From NCBI GenBank assembly GCA_030340625.1, contig JAOPHQ010000618.1, positions 7,501 through 71,500 on the forward strand: a stretch of DNA of 64,000 nucleotides, in the 5' to 3' direction. This DNA comes from Merluccius polli (Eukaryota > Chordata > Actinopteri > Gadiformes > Merlucciidae). Under the pieces are notes generated by a model. It did no database searches and was not told the origin of the DNA. It was given only the letters and a program-made list of their open reading frames with translations. Both the position numbers and the translations under genes were made by a program. This document shows positions 12,745 to 24,403 of the stretch, in pieces. The first letter of the stretch is position 1. The number at the start of each line of letters is the position of its first letter.

Positions 12745-13138
12745 TTTCGGGACTCACCCTGAACTGGGCATGCGCAGAGGGCCGCCCGGAGCACGCCGCC
12801 TCGCTTGCGCCTGCGCCTGCTTTTCAAAATAAGAGCACATTTTCCCCCCTCGAGAGTCGCACAGTCATTGTTGTCCCAGCGCTAACACATAAGGCTCGCA
12901 TACACCGTTATTGTTTCCTTCATTTAAAGTATTATCAGCGCAATTTACTGTTACATATGACGTTTAAAAAAATAGGATAGTCCCAATAGGATGTACTTCC
13001 GGGTTGGAGTTGACGAAAATATTGACCCGGCACACATGTCAGTAGAGCGGTTGAGCATAACATATAATAATACACGTTAAGGACTCGTTAAATGCTCAAA
13101 CTCCTGAATACTTGCCACTAGCTACCCATTTCTACACA
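12745..13138. promoter_or_regulatory. Shared head-to-head promoter of clgn and exosc9
   Basis: CpG-rich DNA between the divergent genes. A strong minus-strand donor (AGG|GTGAGTCC; exon edge 12758) fits a non-coding clgn first exon spliced to the ATG exon acceptor at 11493-11494. An alternative weaker donor is at 12572/12573. An NRF1-like GCATGCGCA lies at 12768-12776, followed by GCCTGCGCCTGC. There is no clear TATA box, as expected for housekeeping genes. The exosc9 ATG is only about 380 bp away, so one bidirectional promoter is the simplest reading. Boundaries are inferred. Confidence 0.6.
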
Positions 13139-13425
13139 ATGAGAGATACGCCGTTGTCTAATTGTGAGCGCGACTTCTTGCTCAAAGCTATCGAAGAGAA
13201 AAAGGTAGGTACCAACAACAACGTTTGAAGTTGTGATACTGTTTACCTCAGGTGTGTGTGCGCGGGATGCTCCGTTTTTTATGTGTATTTCTCATGTGCT
13301 TGCAGCGTTTGGATGGCAGGCAGACGTACGACTACAGAAACATAAAGATAACCTTCGGAACCGACTATGGATGTTGCTTTGTGGACCTGGGGAAGACGAG
13401 GTGAACGTCCCACACGAGACCATTT

Positions 13426-13473
<48 letters not shown>

Positions 13474-16400
13474 CATAATCGTCATGTTATTACAGTTGCA
13501 CTATATCATGATAAATGTGTTGCTTTATTTTCTGTCTTCTGTATACAGAGTCATGGCCCAGGTGTCATGTGAGCTGGTGACCCCAAAGGAAAGCAGACCA
13601 AACGAGGGCATTATGTTCTTTAATTTAGAATTGTCACCAATGGCATCGCCAGCATTTGAACTGGGCAGGTGAGGAAACAAATAATAGAGATTGCCATAAC
13701 CATGTGTGCTTCTTGTAAGTGGACTTGATTGAACCAGTGAGGCACTTACTGGTTCATACTGGTTTTACACTCAATCTTTTGTTGAAAATAACCACCAACC
13801 TCTCTGGCGTATCGCACATTTACTAATAATAGAAACAGCAACATTAAAACAACGTTTTAAGGATCTGATTTCCAGAATGGTCTAAAGCAAGGCTGTGCTT
13901 TGGAAATATGTAGTAACGTTTGTAGTTTAATTGTAATGTATGTGCTTGTGCAGGTCATCTGAGCTATTAGTGAAGCTAAACAGACAGTTGGAGAGATGCC
14001 TGAGGAACTCTAAGTGCATTGACACAGAGTCCCTGTGTGTTGTGTCTGGAGAAAAGGTACGTTACATTAACGCACACCAGACACTCAACAGAATTGCCAA
14101 CACTATCCAGTTGTCCCAAGAAGGGCAGGACAGTGTTGTAGCTAGGGCTAGGTTACACTCCCAGCTGAAAGGTATTGGGTTTGATTCCCAATGTCTGCAA
14201 TCTACCTGTAGGCATGCTAGAGCAAGATGCCGAATCCCTACCTCCTCCTCCTTCTTGCATTCACTGGCCCTTTGGATACAAAAGAAAACATCTGTTCGAT
14301 AAATAAATATGAAGTAGAAAAAAGATAGACTTTTCGTGCTGTGATTTATGATGTGCTTTTGTCTGTTCCCAGGTATGGCAAATCAGAGTAGATGTTCATA
14401 TGCTGAACCATGACGGCAATCTGATGGATGCCACCAGTATAGCCGCAATCGCTGCTCTCTCCCACTTCAAACGGCCTGATGTTGGCATCCAGGGGGATGA
14501 AGTGACCGTGGTGAGTGTGTGGGCTATGGAAATGGAACTTGTTGTTGTTCTGGTTGTCTTCACAGTACAGCGGTACACATTTGGCCACTTTGTAACGACT
14601 GTTCCTACCCTCCTCAGTACAGTCCAGAAGAGAGGGATCCGATCGCACTCAGCGTCTACCACATGCCCATCTGCGTCAGCTTCTCATTCTTCCAACAGGG
14701 GTGAGTCAAATATAACCGGCCCCAAGTAGGTTTCAAGTGGGCCCACCCTTTTCACAGGAATGTTTTTTTTGAGCCATATGAACCAACTATATATTTCTAT
14801 CGCTGGTTCATTTGGCTCAATATAGTTTGAGCATTTTATTATTATTATTTTGTATTTTACACCTTTAAATCCCCTATTAAGAACTCACAATAACACATAA
14901 TACCGGATTGAAGTACTGAGGAGGCAGGATAAAGGTATAAAGGTGTATTCTGGGGTTTGATTCCTGTGGAGTGTAGATTGACCTATTTATTACCTCTAGC
15001 AGTCAGAAATGAAACAATACCTCCGTAAGGGGAAAACAGTAATAATATACCCCGCCCCCCCCCTTCAGGACCTACCTGTTGGTAGACCCATGTGAGCGGG
15101 AGGAGCGTGTCATGGACGGTCTGCTGATGATCGCCATGAACAAACACAGAGAAATCTGCTCCATCCAGTCCAGCGGGGGCATCATGCTGCTCAAAGAACA
15201 GGCGAGTAAACGGGGGCCATCTTGATGCGCCATTGGCCATGACTCGTGGTTGAGCCACCTGGAACCATATATCTCTATAGTCATGTACCTTGCAACATAC
15301 TAACTAACAATATTTCTTATACAATACGCAGGTTCTACGATGCAGTAAGATCGCTAGTGTCAAAGTGTCAGAGATCACAGAACTGATCACGAAAGCCTTG
15401 GAGAATGACAAGAAAGCCAGGTGGGTAGTTTGACATTATTATAGAACTTATCTTACTTAGTAGTACTCTAAACATTTACATTTAGGGCATTTTATGGCCT
15501 GGTCAGACTATACGATTTCAGCCCGATTTTGCCCCGAATTTGTCGTGACCGACAAGTTTACAGCGTCGTATCCGATTTCAAATGGTCGGGCACGACATCG
15601 AACGCGGAGTGAATCGTATAATGTGACATGCTTCACGACTTGCGATTTGTCGTTCACGACGTTCTAAAACAGCCCGACAAAAAGTCTGGCTTGTCAGAAA
15701 TTTGACGGGAGTCGTATGACGTTTCCATTGTTGACATCATAGCCTACTGTATGAAAAACTCCCGGGAATTCCACAGCTGGCGCTCGTGCATTAAAGTTCA
15801 ATTGGACAGACATCCCGTATTCTCCTCTTCGTGATACCCGTGAGCGAGTCCACACTCGTTTCTTCTTTTTCTTTTTCTTCTCCGCACAGAAGACAGCAAG
15901 TACGACACCAAGCGCGTCTGTATCCATCATTGTCATCGCCCAGCCTTTTGTTGACAGCTGCTGCTATGACAACATGCGACGCGACCGATGCTGTCGGTGT
16001 ATGTGGCCACTCCCCCGACCAAGACGCGGAGAGGTTTTCATGGTTCTAAAATCGTATAGTGTGACATGGTAGATCGTAAACGACAATCGTGAGCGACAAA
16101 AAAAATCGTATAGTCTGACCAGGCCATTAGGGAATAAACAATGGAATGGATTGTTTTTCTTTTAAATAATAAATTGCACTTTTCATCTATTCATCCAGGA
16201 AGGAGGGTCGTAAATGTGGCTTTGCGGAGTCTATGCCCCAGGAGCGAATCACGGCTCTGAAAACTGATGAGACTTCAGTGGAAATGACGGATGTCACTAA
16301 ACAGGCCAGTGACATTGTGCAGAGTGCCCCAGCACCAGCTGAAATGTATCCTTTTGTGTTTGTGTGTGGTATACATTTTTTTATGTCAGTGTGGAGTGTG

Positions 16401-17246
16401 TGTTGTTGATGGCTGGTTTAGCCTCACCTGGGCTGAGTCAGACTGATTGGTCTCTGGGGCTGCACTAGCCTTCCTAGTCGGAGAGGCCCCACATTGGGCG
16501 CCGCGCCAGTGGAGCAGTTGACTCCTGCCACACGCCACCTAAGTGGATTTTGCTGAGACACAGGTTCAGGTTACGTTTGAATGCATTTATTGGAGATGGT
16601 GAGATGTAATACGCCGAGCAGATGTTACATGCTGCCATGATGGAGGCGCTCTCCTGAGTGTGTGTGTGTTGATGGCTAGTGTATCCTGGTTGCCATGGTT
16701 GCTTATGCACCACAGGTATGCAGCCCCACCCAGCCCCAGATTCTAGTCACTCTGACTCAGAGTCAGAGTGACGCTATAAACCAGCTATTAACAACACACA
16801 CTCCACAGCCATCACCAATAAACGTTCTTCACCAGGGGTCGATTTTGGTCAGTTCTCACTCTTTCAGTTGCATGCCTTTTGTGAACCTTTACGAAAAATG
16901 GCAGGGGGCAATCTCCTGTCCTGCCCGCCCCAGGTATGGGCCAAGTCGGTACAGGCCTTCAGAATGCTTGGGGGCTTGAGGATGACGACGAGGAAGATGA
17001 GGAGGAAGAAGATGGGGATGAACCAGAAGTGACCATATTGGAAGAAAAAAGAGGCAACCAGGAAAAAGGAAAAAGTGAGTAAAGTGTGACTAGTGTAACA
17101 CTGTGCTTATTGTTTTTTTTTTAAAAACTGCAAAGTGAATCTAATGGTGGCTATGTGATCATTTATTTTGCGTCAAAGGACCTGTGGTCATCATATCGGA
17201 CAGCGAGGAGGAGGAAGTGGTTATTCTCAATCCAGAAATGTCATAA
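13139..17246 (+). CDS. exosc9: Exosome complex component 9 / Rrp45 (11 exons)
   Basis: Catalytically inactive RNase PH-fold subunit of the hexameric ring of the 3'-5' RNA exosome (nucleus, nucleolus and cytoplasm). Exons: 13139-13204, 13306-13400, 13549-13668, 13954-14056, 14373-14510, 14618-14700, 15069-15201, 15332-15420, 16199-16345, 16905-17074, 17179-17246. The 1212-nt frame is open (403 aa). Hallmarks: MRDTPLSNCERDFLLKAIEEKK, RLDGRQTYDYRNIKITFG, LLVKLNRQLERCLRNSKCID, GDEVTVYSPEERDP, HMPICVSFSFFQQGTYLLVDP and MNKHREICSIQSSGGIMLLK. It then has a Glu/Asp-rich linker and a SUMO-interaction-like VVIISDSEEEE near the end. Human EXOSC9 continues with a Lys/Arg-rich tail that is absent here. 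Intron 7 is GC-AG and intron 9 looks U12-type. Poly(A) signal at 17365-17370. Confidence 0.95.
13430..13471 (+). repeat. (TG)n microsatellite in exosc9 intron 2
   Basis: About 40 bp of uninterrupted TG starting about 30 bp after the donor of exosc9 exon 2. Confidence 0.95.
15495..16126. mobile_element. Harbinger-like MITE in exosc9 intron 8
   Basis: 632-bp non-coding element with perfect 24-bp terminal inverted repeats beginning TGGCCTGGTCAGACTATACG (next four bases ATTT), flanked by TTA at 15492-15494 and 16127-16129. A TTA target duplication with GGCC-containing ends fits the PIF/Harbinger group. No transposase ORF, so non-autonomous. Confidence 0.8.
16346..16904 (+). other. U12-type (minor spliceosome) intron of exosc9
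   Basis: The donor reads AT|GTATCCTTTT, matching the U12 5' splice-site consensus RTATCCTT. A branch-like ACCTTTAC sits with its A 13 nt before the GCAG acceptor, within the short branch-to-acceptor spacing of minor introns. Joining AT to G gives ...PAPAEMGQSPVLPAPG..., in frame and collinear with the human region PPSEVVSTPVLWTPG. About 420 bp of the 559-bp intron is a MITE-like repeat. Confidence 0.8.
16390..16807. mobile_element. MITE-like element inside the U12 intron
   Basis: Ends form inverted repeats of about 31 bp with about two mismatches: TGTGGAGTGTGTGTTGTTGA at the left, its complement at the right (16775-16807). An inner inverted pair (TAACCAGC.../CCCACCCAG...) is visible. Related fragments occur at 26225-26345 and 27870-28015. 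No clear target duplication was found; superfamily unknown. Confidence 0.65.
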
Positions 17247-17774
17247 ACCACTGCTGCCAAATGAGGGGCCCAGTGTTGAATCCTACTCACAGTGTGAGTC
17301 ATTAACGACAATATCCAGTTCCAATATTTGTATCTTTGCATCTTTTCCCAAACCCCTTGTTGCCAATAAAAACATCTGAATGAAGGAACGTGTCTGAATT
17401 TGTTTGTCTCTGAACTACTGGAGCCGGTACTACCCATTGGTTCTACCTCTAGGGGACAGCATTGTCCAAGAAGAAGCTGCAGACAGCGTCCTCTGCATCA
17501 CCTGTGAATCACACAATTGAGAACTAAATAACACCTGGTCCAGAATTGTTGAGATGGTGTTAAAGCTGACTCAAAACCTGATGACTGTTCAACCAACAAA
17601 ACTGAACAAAGCCAGCAAAGATTACTCGGCTTTGTTGTTGTTTCTGAAACATGTTTCACAATAGAAGCACACGTAGTTCATGGAGTGGTAGGATGGGCTG
17701 CAATGACATGTCTCAAGCATGACGTTTCGCCAGCAGGTCTACTGAACTTGCCGTTTAGCCTGAGTCAAAACGTC
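17247..17774. other. exosc9 3' UTR and spacer
   Basis: The exosc9 3' UTR ends near the AATAAA at 17365-17370. The remainder up to the tRNA gene holds no recognisable gene. Confidence 0.6.
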
Positions 17775-17846
17775 AGGTTCCACCGAGATTTGAACTCGGA
17801 TCGCTGGATTCAGAGTCCAGAGTGCTAACCATTACACCATGGAACC
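17775..17846 (-). tRNA. tRNA-Gln (anticodon CTG)
   Basis: 72 nt including the discriminator base. The acceptor stem pairs GGTTCCA with the 3' TGGAACC. The anticodon loop reads CTCTGAA (anticodon CTG) between GGA/TCC-type stem arms. The A-box region is TGGTGTAATGG and the B box GTTCAAATC. All arms fold canonically and there is no intron, so this is likely functional. Confidence 0.95.
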
Positions 17847-18167
17847 GCTGAGCTCCGACTACAGGAAGCAATCGAAAAATGGCGAGCGGGATACTAATGA
17901 CACGGTAACGAAGCACGTGTTTAGTTTCTCCGTTGTTAACATTGCTGTGCGAAAGTCATTATATATGATATGCATAGATAGATACATAGATGCTGAAACA
18001 AAAGTGGCATTTTGTTGAAGAGGTCTACTTATGTGTTACAACACCAAAGAAGACGATTCTTTGGAGTGTAGGCTAAATGATCCGTATCTCCATAACCTTT
18101 ATTCACATAATCATATAATTGAGTTATCTTATTTTTATACCATTAAAACCATCGGACCGAAAAGGAG

Positions 18168-18241
18168 TGGCCAGTACGGGTATCGAACCCGCGACCTTGG
18201 CGTTATTAGCACCACGCTCTAACCAACTGAGCTAACCGGCC
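18168..18241 (-). tRNA. tRNA-Ile (anticodon AAT)
   Basis: 74 nt starting GGCCGGTTAGCTCAGTTGG (A box TAGCTCAGTTGG), anticodon loop CTAATAA with anticodon AAT, B box GGTTCGATACC, 3' end TGGCCA. Full cloverleaf with intact stems, matching the vertebrate tRNA-Ile-AAT consensus except for one T-loop base. It is 321 bp from the tRNA-Gln gene on the same strand. Confidence 0.96.
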
Positions 18242-18627
18242 ATGCTGCTGAGCAGAAACTTAATCAATCATAACACAGATATTACCGGTAAACATGATTT
18301 TTGACCAGTAATGTTACTATTCCTAATAGTAAACATGTATTCATATTCGTATACATACGGATTATATACATATGTGTATCAAAACGTTTTTAACTGTTGG
18401 GAAAAAAGGATGGTTTTCCACGTGGTTACTAGTGAAGATTGGGGTCATTGAAAGCCAGAAGGGCTTGCCATGCTGCTCATGTCAAGGCCAAGAACAGCAA
18501 GCCTGTGACATGGCTATGGAAATTGTGCTCAGGTAGCTCGCTGCCCAAGCTCACGTACGTGTGTGTGGTACTGACTTTCCTGGTGTATCTCTGTGAATGT
18601 GATCCCCCCCCCCTCATCTGTTTATAT

Positions 18628-19350
18628 TAGGGTTGCCAACTCCCTGAAAAACAAAAAAGGGACACCTCATTGGCCGGCCGACCCGATTGCCTTCACCTTT
18701 CCTGGCGTGGTGAATTTTCTTTGCCCCCTTTTTTGTGAGTGCAAAACATAAGGTGCCCTTACAATGGTCTAAACGTGACGTTCCCTATGGGTGCCCTTCC
18801 AGTGGAAAAGGGTGCTGTTATGAAGTGCCCTCTATGCCGCCCCTACATCAGTGTCCCAAAGGGTGATGCCCTTTCCAGTAGGGAAAATGCGATACAGTGC
18901 TGTGAGAAAACATGATGAATGCCCAAATAGGTGCCCCTCTAATGGAGAAGTGGATAAAATGTGATGCTGCGAGAGGCTGCGCTTTGAAACGTTGGGTCCA
19001 AAGCTGCAACAGTGAGGAGATAAGGATAAAGGTAAGTCCTCTCACTGCTAGCGATGTACTGGCTTGTCTCGCAGAGAGAGAGAGAGAATAGAGGGAGAGA
19101 CAGACAGATAGACAGGTAGAGAGAGACAGACAGAGATTAGAACAGCATCGTTCAGATTCCTTAAACCCATCTGTCCAGTTTTAGCGTGATACCGGGTGCA
19201 GTCATCGACGTCGTACGTGTGTACGTTTGACTTCTTTGCAGTTAAACTGATCACATCCTAAGTGTCGGGTTGATCTGGTCCTCGAGCCATGGAGACTCTT
19301 CTCTCAGGATAGACTCCCATGTAACTAACTCCTACCTGACCCCTTGCCCC

Positions 19351-19422
<72 letters not shown>

Positions 19423-19844
19423 ACATGATAGTCATATCACCTCTGCTACTGTTAAAGCTTGAGAGTTGTTAAATAAACTTTTAATAAATAAAGTTTCCTG
19501 TTGTTATCATAGAGGTGTGGTTATACTTTTAATCTGGATCGCCTGATAACATAATGTTATCACCTAACCAACCACGTGATCGCGTGGCGGCGAGATCAAA
19601 GAGTGTCGCAACTCTTTCAATGGCTCTGGGCCTGGGAACAAGTTTACCGTAAATGTTCATATAAAGCGTCCTGTTATTCATATTGCGTCCTGTTACACAT
19701 ATTTTCCATTGGCATTTTACTGACTTTTTTACTCCCACAGTAATACGGGACAAAGTGCGTCCCTTTTCAGCTCAATACGGGACGGGTGCTTTTGTTTCTA
19801 AATACGGGACGATTCCGTTTTTCAAGGGACGGTTGGCAACCCTA
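18628..19844. mobile_element. hAT-type non-autonomous element, 1.2 kb, TSD GTTTATAT
   Basis: Terminal inverted repeats TAGGGTTGCCAAC / GTTGGCAACCCTA, flanked by a perfect 8-bp duplication GTTTATAT at 18620-18627 and 19845-19852. The 8-bp duplication and short inverted repeats indicate hAT. Inside are several 'aatacgggac' motifs near the right end and a (GA)n tract (19350-19421), but no transposase ORF. Confidence 0.88.
19350..19421 (+). repeat. (GA)n microsatellite
   Basis: About 70 bp of GA within the 18628-19844 hAT element. Confidence 0.95.
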
Positions 19845-20848
19845 GTTTATATTGAAAGGGTTTTGTCTGTGGAAACATATGATTTGTTTATCATATCATC
19901 AGGACACTTTTGTAAGATAGATTTTAATCTCATAAGCCTCTCCTGGTAAAATAAAGACAATAAACATGTGGTGTTTATCTAGAGGGGGAAGCAAGCAGGT
20001 TGGGTTGGCAGGTACAAAAATGGGGAGATTATTGGATAAATGCACATGGTGGGTTCCCACAGCATAAAAGTTTGTATCTAAAAATATAAAAACTGGAAGG
20101 ATGCCATGGCAAAATGGTTCAACCAACAAAACAAGCATGTGTGATAAGCCAAATAAACAATGTATTCAACAGCCACGCCAAACAAAGCAAAACTTCAGCT
20201 GAACTGTTCATTACAGTTTGTGTGCAGGTGTGTGTGGGTGTGTGAGTGTGAGTGGAAGAGAGATTAGATAGCTATAGATAATGGTCCATTGTCTCATAGT
20301 AAACTACTGTGTGTCACAATTAATCAGAAGAGATTAGTTATGAGATTAATTACCACGGAAAGAAAGAGTGCGGAAGTAACATACCTTATAAAGCATCAGG
20401 CTTTATAAAGTAACACCTTATAAAGCCTCCTTTATAAAAGGTGTGTTCTGGGTGTGTCAATTCTGCAATCTTTCTTACTTACTTACTTCAACTACTTCAT
20501 TGGGACATTACCGGAAGATGCTGATGGGGTAAAAACAAACCCATAGAGGTTTGGTGACTGATGCACCTAATTATCCTGTAGTGCAGTAGATATTTAATGA
20601 GGACAATCATTGATGAGGCTGAAAGGATCATGGCAGAACAATCAAACAATGAGGAATTGAAACTGGCTTTATTAATTGTAAATGTCCATACAAAATTTAA
20701 ATGAGCATGATATCAGTACAATCTAAATCGATTACGCAATAACCATTTCCAGTGAATGAATCAAATAAAGATGTGCATAAAGCATGAAAGATGCTCAATG
20801 AATTTAAATCAACAGAAAACCCCTTAAGACCTCATGCTAGATGAGGAT

Positions 20849-20880
20849 ATGCATTGATCAATGATCACTGATCAATGCAT
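20849..20880. repeat. Palindrome ATGCATTGATCA...TGATCAATGCAT
   Basis: Perfect 12-bp inverted arms around an 8-bp centre (ATGATCAC). Extra TGATC motifs lie in the loop and immediately downstream. Function unknown; it could be a hairpin or a transposon end remnant. Confidence 0.75.
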
Positions 20881-22658
20881 CGTCAATGATCATCCTCAAA
20901 TTGGTCACATGACCAATCAACAGCCTCTGAAGCGCTACCGTTCTGCTCAGAAGCTAGGCTGTACTCTTCCCCGTCTTTCAGTGAATCCAGTCATCCTGGC
21001 TTCTCGGGTCTTCAAGGTGTCAGACATGACGTCTATGTCCATACCCCTTACTGATAGGAGATCAACAGTGGGTTTGGTAGGACATGTAGGATGTAGACAG
21101 TTCAGCTGCATTGGAGCAACCATCCACCAACCATGGTAGCCCACTGTATTTAATATGTGCGCTTTTTAAAATACATCATTTTAAAACATAGTATACCATG
21201 CGGTCAAGTCACACCTTTTAATTGCATGAATTAGCTTTTTCAAAATATAGTGTGTGTGTACCATATGTTTGCGTGTTTTTGTGTGTGCGCCAAACCTTGA
21301 AATACCAAAAGAACATATCTGCCCATTGTATCTAGTGTATGTGAAGAATCTCAGGCATCACAGGCTATTATACACATAGGATCTATGTGAGTTTTGTATC
21401 GGTATGTTGTGAAGCAAGCACATGTCACAGCAAATTTCAAAGGAATCTTATAAGTGGGCCAGATTGCAAACCTATCCACTTGACTTGAACAATATTATAC
21501 ATTTTTCTAAGCCTCACTTGGATGACTTTGGCTAAAAGCATTGATACGCTATGATATGAGATGACATGTGTGGTACATCTCTAACCTGCTTGTCCAGGTC
21601 TTCAAACTGAAGCCAGTGATATAACAAACAAACTGTGAATGGCAGGTCACATGGAAAGTGTCACCCTATCCGTAGGCTAACCACAAACCTGCAGAACAGG
21701 AGTGCAAGTCTGATTTCGATGTTCCAATGCGTGACGTGACCAATTCAGAGACTTTCCCCCTACTGTGATCCGATGAGTAAAGGTTTGCATGGTGAGCGGA
21801 TTTCATAGGTGCTTGGCAATCTGGGCAGAATGTGTCAGAAAGCCCCTGTCAACCCCCACCCACTCACCATGCAGCAACATTGCACATAGGTGCCAGGTCT
21901 AGTCTGCACACAAGGTCTGTGTTCTGATGTGGCTGGTCAAGAGGTCTGAATGCAGCTGTAGGTGACTCCTTGTGCCGAAGAGTGTGTGACTGACACCTGA
22001 ACTCCTTGTCACGTGAACATTAGGTCTCCAGTCAGTTTTCATCCTGTTTGTCCATCTGCTCTGGGAGGATTCTTCCATAGCATGATGGAGGAAGGAGAAA
22101 AGACACTGCACATCCCAAAATGTCATTCATAGACTTGATAAATTACACATTTTTTTTGTAATAAATAACTGAGCTGGATTGAACCCAAGTCTGACACTGG
22201 GTGCCTGAGCTATGAAAAGGGATATGTGGTATACAGGCCTCCAGATTTGATAAGGGAACCTCATTGGTTAAGGCCAGCTGCTGCTGAACTGAGAGGATAA
22301 ACAAAAAGGTGCAGTCATTGTGAACATGAAGAAAAAAAACAAATATGCATGCTTTGTCACATACGACACCCTCCATGAGAAACATCATAAATACTACATA
22401 AAATACCATATCCAAACAGGCCTACATCCATTACTACACACAATGACATCAAACTACCCTACCAAACCAAAAGTTGTGGACCCAGGGCAGGGTTAACCTA
22501 ACGCGCCAGATGGTTTGTTACACAGAACCATCTGGAAAGCCGTCCATGGAAACTGTTCAGAAAAGGATGAACCATCCGTCTATCACAGGTCAACTTCAAC
22601 CAATCTGATCAACAAAGAAAAGCTTTTCTCACTCAGCTTTTTCACTTTTCAAGTGTCC

Positions 22659-22790
22659 GATAAAGCGTAAGCAAGTACAAATACGAGTACAGAAGTATAG
22701 GGATACAGATTGACCCCAGGGATCCTTATGTCGTGGATTCTTTCGGTTGAGAGTAGTAACAAACTATCCACTATAGTACTAAGGAAAGCT
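22659..22790 (+). repeat. Dispersed direct repeat, copy 1
   Basis: Shares GATAAAGCGTAAGCAAGTAC, 'ccccagggatccttat' and 'actatccactatagtact' with 24404-24530 in the same orientation and order, with small indels. Family not identified. Confidence 0.7.
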
Positions 22791-24403
22791 GTCAGTGCCA
22801 TTCTTTGCTCTCTCAATGAAGAAACACTCTCGAGTTCAGATATAACCGATGCTATAGCAGCATCTACCCTAACCTCTTTAGGAGCCTACCACTGTTGGTG
22901 TTTTTCGACCAAACAGTCACTTCTCGCTATCGTCACACCTTAACCACGCCCGTAGCTGCCAGTAGTTCCTCATAGGTCCGAACCACTATGCAACTAAATC
23001 ATTGCAGAAATTGTATACAGAACAGAACATTTCATTCAAATTAAATTGAAGCTATCTAAAAGGCCCGTCTGTTGTTTCATTGGAGGTCTGTGGGGCTTCA
23101 TACTAGAAAAAAAGTGTTACAAGTAGGTTACGCCACAGCAGCTGCGTTCTCGTGTGATTCTGTCAGTGGAAAAGTACCAGGTATTGCTCTGCCTTTGGCG
23201 TTTGTTTTTTTCTCTTTCACATAATGGCTTCAAGCTAGGAGGAGCTGTTGATCAGGAATGTCTAATGAACATGTCAGAATAGGGATTATTCTCATAATTA
23301 AGCATTGACACATAAAAGCAACACAGAGCTATACTGTAAAGGGATACACATTTTACCCAAGGATTGTTTTTTAGGCTAAGGTAAGCTAGGCCTGTGAAGA
23401 ATCCTCGATCCTATCCACTACTAGGTAAATGCACTGCAGGAAATACAGAAATGGTATCCAAATTGATGTAGAAAAGTGCACTGTAGCGTCACCTTTTGCA
23501 AAAGATACACCTCTACACTGTTTTACCATGTAATTACAAGACCTGTGTTTGAGGGTGAATAAGACCAATGTTCAGAACAACTGGGGCATCAACAGCTACC
23601 AATAAAGAAAGATGCAGGACACTCCTCTGGTGGTTTCTGTTACGGTTCAATGTAAGGTTGCATTCATTCCCACTTGCATTCATAAAGTTGCCTCAACAGC
23701 AATGGCCAGTGCAAGCACTAATAAACAAATGCAGCTGTTGGGAGAAAAAAAGAGCAAAACACGAGAACATGTGAGCATTCCAGCATAGATGATTGTCTGT
23801 TGTTGAAGGTGTTTAAAGAAATGTGGTGAACCGGGGAACTGCAAGCTGGGTGGGTGGGTTGGTGGGGGGGGAGGAAGCATATGTCTCATGGGTTAGCAAT
23901 CCATGTCTCAACACTGAAACTTGGGGCTGTAAGCAAATTTGTCATCCATACTTGCAGAACCCCGCCCCCCCCTTGTCTGTGTAGTGCTATGGTCTGTTTG
24001 GCTCAAGGCGCAGGTGCAGTTCTATAGGTGAAATGCGCCTGCAGTGCTGGCGCAGAGCCATAGAAGAAAAACAACCTGCAAGAGAGCCTTTCCAGGAAAA
24101 TATGAGGGCATTCCAGTTGGTTCACGTTGCGACTAAACGTAATATGATCAGCAGCGGGTAATATGTGAGAGTAATATGTGACTTTTAAGACCATGAATGC
24201 CCATTCGTCAGTACTAGCTAGTATACATGAGTGAGATGGAAGACTAACTATCCCCTAAAGGCCCTGAAAATGTAAACTGATTTCTATCTGTTTTTTTCCA
24301 CAAGTGATTGGCTTCCGGCCAGTTGTTAAACACTAGCATGTAGGGGTGCCTCATTTTCACAAATTGTAGCTCTTTAGCAGGCACTTTTCAAGTCTGTCAT
24401 GTC

